A DNA stretch of 36,147 nucleotides, taken from positions 1-36,147 of the forward strand of contig JAISPG010000014.1 of NCBI GenBank assembly GCA_031275085.1, in the 5' to 3' direction. How positions within the stretch are numbered: the stretch's first letter is position 1; the number at the start of each line of letters is the position of its first letter. Below the pieces are notes generated by a model that saw nothing but the letters and a program-made list of their open reading frames with translations, ran no database searches and had not been told where the DNA came from. Shown here in pieces: positions 23,271 through 33,700 of this stretch. Both the position numbers and the translations under genes were made by a program. The stretch is from Bacteroidales bacterium. Its GTDB lineage: Bacteria > Bacteroidota > Bacteroidia > Bacteroidales > ML635J-15.

Positions 23271-25700
23271 ATGAATATTTCATATAACTGGTTAAAAAAT
23301 TATATTGAAATTTCGGAAACTCCGGAAGAGTTGTCGGAAATACTTACACAATTAGGATTAGAAGTCGGCGGCATTGAAAATTTTTCTTCTGTAAAAGGCG
23401 GATTAAAAGGCTTTGTGACCGGAAAAGTTTTAACATGTGAAAAGCATCCTAATGCCGATAAATTAAAAATAACTACTGTAGATACCGGAGATAGCGAACC
23501 TTTAAATATTGTTTGTGGTGCTCCTAATGTTGCTGCAGGACAAAAAGTTGTTGTTGCAACAGTAGGCACTATAATATACAACGACCAGGGTTCATTTGAA
23601 ATAAAAAAATCAAAAATACGCGGTGAAATATCAGAAGGAATGATATGTGCCGAAGATGAAATGGGAATAGGAACCTCACATGCCGGCATATTGGTATTAC
23701 CTGAAGATACAAAAACAGGGGTTCCCGCATCTGAATATTTTAAAATTGAAAATGATTTCGTACTCGAAGTCGACATTACTGCAAATCATATTGACGCTGC
23801 AAGCCATATAGGAGTTGCAAGAGATCTCGCTGCTTATAAAAACATAAATTATAAGTTCCCGGCTTTAAGAAACTTAAAAAAATATTCCAATAATTTTAAT
23901 GTTGATGTTGAAATAAAAAATACTGAAGCATGTCCAAGGTATATGGGAATTTGTATGGATAATGTAAAAGTTTCGGAGTCACCGGAATGGTTAAAAAATA
24001 AACTTAAAGCGATAGGATTAACTCCTATTAATAACATAGTTGATATTGCCAATTATGTACTCCACGAAACCGGACATCCTTTACATGCTTTTGACGGTGA
24101 TAAAATTACCGGAAACAAAATTATTATAAAGCCTGCTGAGGAAAATTCAAAATTCACAACACTTGACAATATAGAAAGAACTCTTTCCGATAAAGACTTA
24201 ATGATCTGCAACGAGAAAGATCCGATGTGTATTGCCGGAGTATTTGGTGGGCTTGATTCAGGCATTTCAGACAATACAAAAAAGATATTCATTGAAAGTG
24301 CATATTTTAATCCTGTTTGGGTAAGAAAAACTGCCAAAAGGCATACGATAAACACTGATTCTTCATTCAGATTTGAAAGAGGCGCCGATATTAACATGGC
24401 TCCTTACGCACTAAAACGGGCTGCTTCTTTGATAGAAGAACTTGGTTTCGGAACTGTATCTTCAGATATTATCGATATTTACCCGAATAAAAAGGAACTT
24501 GAAAAAATTGAATTCAGTTTCGATAAATTTACAAAACTGGTAGGAAAAAATATTCACAGGGATATTATTAAAAGAATAATAAATTCCCTTGAGATCAATA
24601 TTTTGAAAGAAGAGGGAGATCTGTTACTTCTGGAAATTCCAAGTTACAGGGTTGATGTAACAAGTTTCGCTGATGTTGTTGAAGACATCCTAAGGATATA
24701 TGGTTACAATAATATTGAAGTTCCTGAAAAAATATCCATCAGTATCAACAATGAAAATAAAAACAATAATGAAAAGCTTGTAAATATAATTTCCAACCAA
24801 TTAGTGAGTTGTGGTTTTAACGAAATAATGTGTAATTCACTTACAGGTGCACATATATTTACCGATAAGGATAATATGCCTGAAGATGTTGTAAAACTTT
24901 GCAATCCGTTAAGTAACGACCTTAGCATAATGCGTCCGGGGCTTTTATCGGGAGGTCTGGAAAGTATCGAACATAATATCAAACGTAAAAACCACGATCT
25001 GAAATTATTTGAATTCGGAAGAAGTTATCATTATAATCCGCAAAAAAATATTTCAGATATAAATGCATATTCTGAAAAAAGAACTTTGGGAATTTGGATA
25101 ACAGGTAAGAAAAATCCACTGAGCTGGAACCTTAAAGATAGTCCCAGTGATTATTTTTACCTGAAATCATATGTTACTAATGTTCTGAAAAAATTAGGAA
25201 TTGATCTGGACAGTCTTAAATTTGAAATCCTTTCAAATGATGTTTTTTCGTATTATCAGTCTTTTGAACATAATGATAATGAAATTCTGAAAATAGGTTC
25301 TGTATCCTCTTTATTATTAAAAAAATACGATATACAACAAGATGTTTTTTATTCAGAATTGAACTGGAGTAATATCCTTAAAATAGTAAACAACGAGATC
25401 CGTTATATTCCTGTTTCAAAATTTCCAAAAGTAAAAAGAGACCTGGCTTTACTTATAGACAAATCTATATCTTATAAAACTCTTACAGACCTGGCTTTTG
25501 CAACCGAGTCGAAATTACTTACGGAAATCAGTTTATTTGATGTTTATGACGGGAAAAACATTGAAAAAGGAAAAATATCATATGCTTTAAGTTTTATACT
25601 GGAAGACACCGGAAAAACGATGACGGATAATCAGATAGACAAAATTATGAAAAAACTTATATCCGCATTTGAAAAAGAACTTGATGCAAGTATAAGATAA
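23271..25700 (+). CDS. pheT: Phenylalanine-tRNA ligase beta subunit
   Basis: 809 residues, normal for bacterial PheT. It forms the alpha2-beta2 enzyme that charges tRNA-Phe. Domains in order: N-terminal MNISYNWLKNYIEI; EMAP-like tRNA-binding domain (about 40-150, KVLTCEKHPNADKLKITTVD); B3/B4 editing domain (about 215-385, with LHAFDGDKI and GVFGGLDSGI); B5 domain (about 400-475, VDVTSFADVVEDILRIYGYN); core domain (about 480-700); and the C-terminal anticodon-binding FDX-ACB domain (about 715-809, KFPKVKRDLALLIDKSISYK). The alpha subunit gene pheS is not adjacent in this window, which is usual in Bacteroidota. A terminator hairpin follows about 80 bp after the stop. Confidence 0.96.
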   Translation: MNISYNWLKNYIEISETPEELSEILTQLGLEVGGIENFSSVKGGLKGFVTGKVLTCEKHPNADKLKITTVDTGDSEPLNIVCGAPNVAAGQKVVVATVGTIIYNDQGSFEIKKSKIRGEISEGMICAEDEMGIGTSHAGILVLPEDTKTGVPASEYFKIENDFVLEVDITANHIDAASHIGVARDLAAYKNINYKFPALRNLKKYSNNFNVDVEIKNTEACPRYMGICMDNVKVSESPEWLKNKLKAIGLTPINNIVDIANYVLHETGHPLHAFDGDKITGNKIIIKPAEENSKFTTLDNIERTLSDKDLMICNEKDPMCIAGVFGGLDSGISDNTKKIFIESAYFNPVWVRKTAKRHTINTDSSFRFERGADINMAPYALKRAASLIEELGFGTVSSDIIDIYPNKKELEKIEFSFDKFTKLVGKNIHRDIIKRIINSLEINILKEEGDLLLLEIPSYRVDVTSFADVVEDILRIYGYNNIEVPEKISISINNENKNNNEKLVNIISNQLVSCGFNEIMCNSLTGAHIFTDKDNMPEDVVKLCNPLSNDLSIMRPGLLSGGLESIEHNIKRKNHDLKLFEFGRSYHYNPQKNISDINAYSEKRTLGIWITGKKNPLSWNLKDSPSDYFYLKSYVTNVLKKLGIDLDSLKFEILSNDVFSYYQSFEHNDNEILKIGSVSSLLLKKYDIQQDVFYSELNWSNILKIVNNEIRYIPVSKFPKVKRDLALLIDKSISYKTLTDLAFATESKLLTEISLFDVYDGKNIEKGKISYALSFILEDTGKTMTDNQIDKIMKKLISAFEKELDASIR

Positions 25701-25780
25701 TAAATGTTCAACTGTGACATTGTTAAATTTATTTTACTTAGCAAAGTAACAATACCAGAAGTTGATTTATAATAATGCAT

Positions 25781-25823
25781 TAATAAGGAAATAAGGTTAT
25801 CGTAATATCTTATTTCCTTATTA
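25781..25823 (+). terminator. Rho-independent terminator after pheT
   Basis: A 15-bp perfect stem (TAATAAGGAAATAAG / CTTATTTCCTTATTA) with a 13-base loop, then TTTTAT. It is the only structure I see in the 370-bp gap 25701-26070 besides the promoter at 26003-26036. Confidence 0.75.
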
Positions 25824-26002
25824 TTTTATATCGTAAATCCAATCGGATTAAAATGTGATTTTATAGCAGTTAAACATTAAATTCATTATAATCCTTATAT
25901 CTTCACAAAACGAGTTTAAGTTACGAGTCAAAATATAGTATATTATAAAAATTAATAAAATATGAATAAGAGATAAAAAATTTTTCATTTTCTTTTGATC
26001 TA

Positions 26003-26036
26003 TTTGTTCTTCATATTATTTTTTTATGTAAATTTG
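26003..26036 (+). promoter_or_regulatory. Promoter of the T9SS protein / RHS operon
   Basis: TTTG (26003-26006), a 22-bp spacer and TAAATTTG (26029-26036) fit the Bacteroidota promoter, with the spacer slightly long. The transcript would start about 28 bp before ATG 26071. Confidence 0.5.
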
Positions 26037-26070
26037 GTAGTAAAATTAAACATAAACAAAACCAATCATT

Positions 26071-27711
26071 ATGAAAAGAGTGCCCGTACTGCTAATTGTA
26101 TTAGCTATTTCTTCGTTCGTTTACTCGCAGGAAGCATCGGTACAATTCCCTCAGCTTTGGATGCGTGCCGACAGCGTTGGCAATGAATTAGAGCAAAACA
26201 TCTGGCGCGACATATCAGGCAACAATAATCACGGAAAACTAATAAGGTTTTCAGCATACGGTCAGTTGGAAGAATTAAACTACAATCCTGCGATCAAACT
26301 GACAGATTCCGTACAGATCAGAGTTGACAGTATCTTAACTATTTCAGACAATATTACGGTAATGCTTGTATATCATGTATCAGATAGCCTGCGGGAAGAA
26401 AATGTTTGGCAAATAGGCGACACCTCAACTGAAAGCCGAGCAGGTCAGACTACCCAGCAAATCGTTGACAATTACGGGACAAACCGTTTTTCAGAAACCA
26501 ATAATAAACATGCGGTTATAAGTACCCAAACACAAATAATACGCAGTACAAACGAACAATACAACCTGACACTCGGAAGATTCGATACGCTTACATTCAA
26601 TGGTAAAATTGCCGAAGTATTATTTTTTTCAGGCATAGAACACGACAGTATTACAAAAATCTGGGAAGCCTACCTTGCAATTAAATACGGTGTAACACTT
26701 TATGGCAGGAGTTATTATAATAGTATCCACGACAGCGTTTGGAATTATTTTGGTAATGAAAACCTTTCAGGGCAAATAATTGGTATCGGGAAAGATGAAT
26801 ATTTTGGTTTACACCAAAAACAAAGCATAACTACCGACGAGAAAATAATATTCGGAGCAGATACTTCAGCCTGGCAGACAAGCGTTACCGGATCAAACAC
26901 AGGAAACCAACCGGAAATGAATAATTTACAATTCATTATATTGGGAATGGATACAATTGCATTTAAAGAAAAAACAGAAATACACTTAGAAAACGGTTTT
27001 ACGTTAACAAAATACGGGGCATTCAGGGTACAAAAAACAGGAATACAAGCAATACCAACATTTATGGAAATAAATTATTCCGATTTTGAAATAGATACCA
27101 CATTTTTAACAAGTCTACACCTATTAATAAACAGAGAAGAAGATGAGTATGTGGAAAATTTCGATTTTTATCCGCCCGAATACATAGATACAGTCAATAA
27201 GGTATTAATATTTAAAAATATTTATTGGGACGTTGACAATAATGGAAGTGATTTATTTTATATTGCCTTACTGACTCCCGATTCTACAATGAATTATGCA
27301 ATACTCAATGAAAATGAACCGGGTGACAGCCTGTTATCATATATTGAAAGCATCAACCCGGCAGATGCTGTATCTAACCTGCCGAAATGTATCACCTGTA
27401 GCACAAATGAAGGTAATATTTCAAATACAAACAATAAAAACCAGAATTCTGATAATACAATAAATCCTTGTGTGGCTACAGTTTATCCTAATCCAAGTGT
27501 TGATGGACATTTTGAAGTTGTCTTACAATTTACGGAAGAAACAGAAGCAACAGTTTCAATAATAAATCAGGAAGGAAAAGTCATACAAGTCCGGAGTATA
27601 AAAAATCAGTCTGTTTATAATGAACCTTTTGAAATAAAAACCAGAGGAGAGTACCAGGTTAAAATTCAAGCCAAAACAGAATTACAATTAATAAAAATAA
27701 TAGTAATTTAA
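26071..27711 (+). CDS. Secreted surface protein with a T9SS sorting domain
   Basis: 546 residues. The signal peptide is MKRVPVLLIVLAISSFVYSQ, with mature sequence from E. The N-terminal region (PQLWMRADS... WRDISGNNNHGKL) resembles LamG/concanavalin-like or DUF8202-type domains that often precede T9SS tails; the middle includes IAEVLFFSGIEHDSITKIWE, then AYLAIKYGVTLYGRSYYNS, typical of this group. The C-terminal 80 residues are a type A sorting domain: VYPNPSVDGHFEVVL at about 468, TVSIINQEGKVI, GEYQVKIQ, LIKIIVI. The protein should be exported by Sec, moved through the outer membrane by the type IX system and fixed to the cell surface. It lies 43 bp upstream of the RHS gene in the same direction, so the two are probably one operon. 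Confidence 0.82.
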   Translation: MKRVPVLLIVLAISSFVYSQEASVQFPQLWMRADSVGNELEQNIWRDISGNNNHGKLIRFSAYGQLEELNYNPAIKLTDSVQIRVDSILTISDNITVMLVYHVSDSLREENVWQIGDTSTESRAGQTTQQIVDNYGTNRFSETNNKHAVISTQTQIIRSTNEQYNLTLGRFDTLTFNGKIAEVLFFSGIEHDSITKIWEAYLAIKYGVTLYGRSYYNSIHDSVWNYFGNENLSGQIIGIGKDEYFGLHQKQSITTDEKIIFGADTSAWQTSVTGSNTGNQPEMNNLQFIILGMDTIAFKEKTEIHLENGFTLTKYGAFRVQKTGIQAIPTFMEINYSDFEIDTTFLTSLHLLINREEDEYVENFDFYPPEYIDTVNKVLIFKNIYWDVDNNGSDLFYIALLTPDSTMNYAILNENEPGDSLLSYIESINPADAVSNLPKCITCSTNEGNISNTNNKNQNSDNTINPCVATVYPNPSVDGHFEVVLQFTEETEATVSIINQEGKVIQVRSIKNQSVYNEPFEIKTRGEYQVKIQAKTELQLIKIIVI

Positions 27712-27754
27712 TAATTATAAGGAGAGTATCACATACGTCAAAAAAATTAAGCAC

Positions 27755-30700
27755 ATGAAAAGGATATTATATAGAGTATTATTTATTAGTGTTCTGGCAA
27801 TATTAGGAGTTAGTATTTTTGCATTCAACAATAAAACGATAGTTGATTTTTTCTACAGTAAGCCCGTAGACAATACTTCTACGGAGTCAGTATCTGACGA
27901 AGCTTCTAGCAGTACAGGTACAGAGTTGACCCATAACACAGTTTCCCTGAAAATCACAACAAACCAGGCCTTCCGGATAAATCTCGGCAGCGCTAAATTA
28001 AGCGGCGAAGCAGGTGTTTTACCGGAAGATATTGATCTGTCGATCACCGGATTAAATTACAGCGATCTGCCTGAACTACCCGCTGAATTTATCAACGTAA
28101 CCGGCGAATATTCAGGATTTAGAATGTTACCGCATAATACTTTGTTTTTGAGAGATATAGAAATAGAACTTCCTTACGACGAACACAAAATACCCGAAGG
28201 ATTTAGCAACGAAGATATTCAAACCTATTATTACGATGAAAACACAAAGCAGTGGCAATCTATTAATTATGAAACTACCGACACTATAAAAAAACTTATA
28301 ATATCAGGAGTAAATCATTTTACTGACTTTATCAATGCAATCATTCAAATGCCAGAGCTACCGGAAACACAAAGCTTTACACCTACACAGATGAGCGGTA
28401 TTCAAGCTGCAAATCCGCTTGCAAGTTTCAGTTTTATTGAGCCTCCAACAGCTAATAACAGCGGGACAGCAAATTTGAATTTTCCCATATCTATACCTGC
28501 CGGCAGACAAGGAATGCAGCCAAATTTGTCGGTAAGTTATAGCAGTTCGGGAGATATGGGATTATTTGGTCTCGGCTGGGACATGCAAATACCTGAAATT
28601 ACGATTGAAACACGTTGGGGAGTGCCTCAATACAATACTGAAAAAGAAAGCGAAACCTACCTTTTGAACGGAGAACAACTTTTACGCATGGATGATGCAA
28701 GTTACAGTTCTATATATGCATTAACCCACCGTGAAGAGTGGAAATCAAGAAACACAAGCGGAACAACGCAATTTTGCAGAAGAGTGGAAGGTAGTTTTGA
28801 AAAAATAATCCGGCATGGAACTACCCCTAAAAATTATTATTGGGAAATAATAGATAAACAGGGTACAAAATATTTTTACGGAAAACAATCAGGACAAAAT
28901 ACAGTAAATAATAGCTGTGTTTTAAAAACAGTTGAAGGTAATATCGGCAAATGGAAACTTTCAGAAATCCGCGATTTAAATGATAATTTTGTAAGTTATA
29001 GCTATATAACTGGTAATTCACAAGCAATTCTGCATAAAATAACTTATACAGGAAAAGATAATACAGAAGGTAAATATTCAATAAATTTTCACTGTCAGCC
29101 CATTCCTGATGTACTTTACAAAAAAACAAATGCACGATTAGGACTTTTAGAAAAAAATGACTTTATCGTAACAGGTATAACTGTCAAATACGAAACAACA
29201 ATAATAAAACAATATCGTTTCTGTTACGAAGAAGGAGCGTTTGGGAAGATATTGTTAAAACGGCTTTTGGAAGTCAAGCCGTCCGATTTCGGAACAACCA
29301 CCAATTGCTTCTGCGAGTCGGACGAAACAGCTGTTATTACCCTTCAGGAATTTGAATATTATGAGGTTCCGTCAACAATATTTTCGGCAGCCGAAACAAT
29401 ATCAGGATCATCTAGTGAAATTACAGCAAGTGCGGCAATCTCCCCTGCAGATGATTCTCCTGCAAGCAAACTCGGAGGAAATTCAGATATTGGCTGGGGA
29501 ACAGGTTTGGCTTCAACATTAGGTTTCGGTTTCGGACCTAAATTTACTAAACTTATAACTGTAGGCGGCAATTTTAATTTCACACAAAATTTCTCGAAAG
29601 GAATACGAACAATCATTGACCTGAATGGAGACGGATTACCTGACAGGATTTCACGCGTAAAAAGAAACGGAAATTTTAAAGTATATTTTGAAGAGCTGCG
29701 TTTTAATACAAGCTCAAATACCTATGAATTTGCAGCACCGGTAGAAATAACAAGTTTGTCTATATTTTCGGCAGAAGTCTCAACCAGTATAAATTTTGGA
29801 TTTGAGGCTCAATTTGGAGCAACAGCATCAAAAGACATCGGAAATGCATGGAACAAGTCGAAAATATATTTCTCAGATATAAATGCAGATGGTCTGCCGG
29901 ACATTGTAAACAATGGATATGTATATTACAACCAATTAGTTGACGGAGTTCCCACATTTAGTGTTGTGGTTCCCGGTGATACAGATACTCAGAATTTTGC
30001 AGGCACAATTTGTATGGATGCCGGAATGGGCAGCGATGGAGAAGATTTGAACGAAATACCAATTGTTGCCAACGAAATAGACTCCGAGATACTTTATACG
30101 GAAGGTAGGATTATTGTAATAAAACACTGTGTTGAAAAAGAATCATTTATAGAGAATCATTCTGATGTTGAGTGGAATAACTTACAGGATTCAATTGTAA
30201 ATTCAGGAAATTTTGAAATTTTGGAATATGAAGAAGGAGATTTTTGCTGGAATACTTATGATACTATTCCACCCGAAAAAGAAATTTATCCGCCTCACGA
30301 TTTAGTTAAAATATGGATTGCTCCTTATGGCGGAATAATAAATATTTCGGGCGATGTTATTTTAACCGAAAATCTAATGGCAAGAAGAGATGCAACAGAT
30401 TCTCTAAAAATATCTGTTCAAATAGGGAACCAGTTAGTATTTGAAGAAAAATTGAATACACAGAACACGTCAGAATCAATTAATTTGCAGTCAATCGTAT
30501 CAAAAGGTCAGCATATTTATTTCAGACTCGAATCAATGGATAAAAAGCGTTTTGATAAAGTTTACTGGCAGCCTCAAATTGAATATGTTGAATATTATGG
30601 TAATGAAATAAACATTGCCAAAAGAGAACTCAAAGATGCAAATGGTCAATATATTTACAAATTTAATTCTTCAGATGATTTCCTGATAAATCCGGAAATG

Positions 30701-33700
30701 GAATATCATATGCCTTTTAACGGAATTGTTAAAATCGAAAGTGAAAGAATTATATCGGAATATTTAAGTGATGTGGTTTATTTTTCTATAAAGAAGAATA
30801 ACCAGTTCATTTATTCTACCAACGCGCAAAGGGACATAATGACCGACCAGCTCAATATTGATAATATAGAGGTGCAGGAAGGAGATGTTATAGTATTGGA
30901 GGTCTACTGTAAAAGCAATGTGAACTGGAAAGCAATACAATGGAATGCAATACTTTATTACGATGATATTGAAGATATTACCATTGAAGAAGAAACCATT
31001 ACTATTGAAGCCTACGACACAAATTTTACCCCTCCAAAACCAAATGTAAAATTCGATATAATTCCACGTTTTTCGACATATCCCAAGCCGGTAAGAGCAA
31101 CAACAATTTTTGACCCGTATTTAGGTGGAAATTACAATTACCTGGTTGATACTATCAGGATAAGTTCTACGGATGATATTAATGGCTTTTTATCAATAAA
31201 AGGCAGTGATAAGTCAGTTCAAAATATACCGATAAACCACACAGGTTCTTCATTTTCAGAAAAACATCCTGCCGACCCTATAATAGTTTTTAATGACACT
31301 GTTACATATTTTCTGGATCTGTACCTTCCGGAGGCAACAGACCTGTCTTCTGTTCAAATAGTTTTCGGACCGACAAATAATCATCTTGGCGGTTATCAAA
31401 ATATTGGTATACATTGCCAACATAATATATCGGATCTTCGTTTTGGAGATATGTACCAAAATTGGGGACAGTTCAATTACAAAAACAGCTCAGGTGATTA
31501 CACAGATATAATTTCTCCAGATTTATTGTTTTTGTCACAAGGGCTGCAAACCACGATGGCTTTTGTTCAGGCACTTCTGGAAAACAATCCTGACGATACC
31601 GAAACCCTTGAAGATGCCAATGAAATTATGACATTATGGTTTAATGAAAATCCTTACGAACAGGAAAAATTTTTACCGATGACTGCCGATTACAAATATA
31701 ATCAATGGGTTGGCTATGGTAATATAAGTTATGTAAATTCGGACACATTGAGTAATACTTTCCCTTGTGTGCTGGGGTCTATGCCCGATACTGAATTTTC
31801 GGGCGACATCCCTATAGGGCAGATTGGCGATGAAGATGAAGTTCCCGACAATCTGCCTGAAGGCGCTGTAAAGCAAGCACCACTGCTTAAAAGTACTTCT
31901 TTAAATATTTCGGTAAATGCTTCTGTTTTTGGAATTGCAGGAGGAGGAGTTTCTGGAACTTTATTTAAAACTAAAACCGATTTCCGGGATATGAATGGAG
32001 ACAGATATCCTGACGAAATCTCCGAAAAAGAAATAAAATACAGCAGTCCTCAAGGTGGAACCTCTGCATTTGTGAAAAGCCATTCGTCACATGGTTACCA
32101 TGCCGAAGAAAAACAAACTGAAGGTCATTCGGTTGGTTTTGGTGCAGCTACTACAACACCGGATCAAATAAAATCTTTTTCTGCAGGAAAAAAATTTGAA
32201 AAACAAGCTGCTGCTGCTGCCACAAGTATTTCAGGAAGCTACAGCCAGACAGTTTCCGAATTATCATTTGTAGATTTCAACGGAGACGGATTACCCGATA
32301 AAGTAACTGACGACGGCAAAGTTTTATATAACCTGGGATATTCCTTTTCAGCACCTGTGCCAATCTCAAATTTTGTAAAAGAAGACAAATCGGATGTCTT
32401 TGGACTCGGATTGTCGGCAAATATTTGCGGATCAAGCATTTCTGCAGGTTATAGCACGAATGAAAGTACAAACAGAACAATAAATGATTTTATAGATATT
32501 AATGGCGACGGACTGCCCGACAAAGTTTATGAAAATCAATACAGTCTGAATATCGATTTTAATACAGGAAGAGATTATATAAGTCTTTCAAATGGTGTAT
32601 TAAACGGCATTACGGAAACATTTAAAACTAAAAACATGACCAATACTATCAACACCGCAGTAACTTTTGGCTGGGGCACTTACATTACGATCGCGCTGAA
32701 TCCAAAAGGCTTTATGAATTGGGGAGTCAGCCGTGTAGAAGGTATGTTCTCCGATATTAACGCAGACGGACTGCCGGATTATGTTTACGACTCATACGGA
32801 ACGGTAAAAGTCCGCTACAATCAGCTTGGACAAACAAACATGCTGAAAAAAGTTAAAAACCTTGCCGGCAGTGAATTTTCCATAAGTTATACATTATCAA
32901 AACACGATGGTTTCGACTGTCCTAACAGGACAATGGTAATGGACAGCCTCAAAATATTTGACGGACACATTGGCGACGGCATAGACCAGCAATCTTTTGC
33001 TTTTGAATACGATTCCTGCCGCTACCAGCGATTCGACAGGGAAAATCTTGGATTTAAAACTGTTACGACAAAACAGTTAGATGAAAACAATGATGTTTAT
33101 AAAGTAATAACCGAGAAATATCACAACGACAAAGTATTGCTTAAAGGATTGAAATATACGGACTGCATTGCAGACGCCCAAGAGAACAAATACATCGAAA
33201 ATAATTACATTTATGGGTTATTTGCCCTGACCAACGGACATTATATCTCCCCGGCAGACCAGTGCAAATGCGATGCCTTTCCTGCTATAATGGAACAAAG
33301 TACAAAATATTATGAAGGACAGAGTTCGCCGCAGATAATAACAAGCAAAAGCTATGAGTACGGAAGCTATGGTAATATCGAAACATACACTCAAGACGGA
33401 AATTCAACAACAACAGACGATGATTTTACTGCCGAAATCAAATATTTTACTTCTTCCATTAACTATATGCCGGGAAGACAAACTCAGGTAATTGTTAAGG
33501 ATAATAGTAATCAGCAGATAAGAAAAATCAATTACACAATAAATCAAAATAACGGCAATACTACAAAAATCAATAATTACAACAATACCATTATTTCGAA
33601 ATATGATTACATATACGACACCTACGGAAACATTACAAAAGTAACGCTGCCTGGTAATGCTACAAATCAGCAGATGTATTATCAATTTACTTATGATGGA

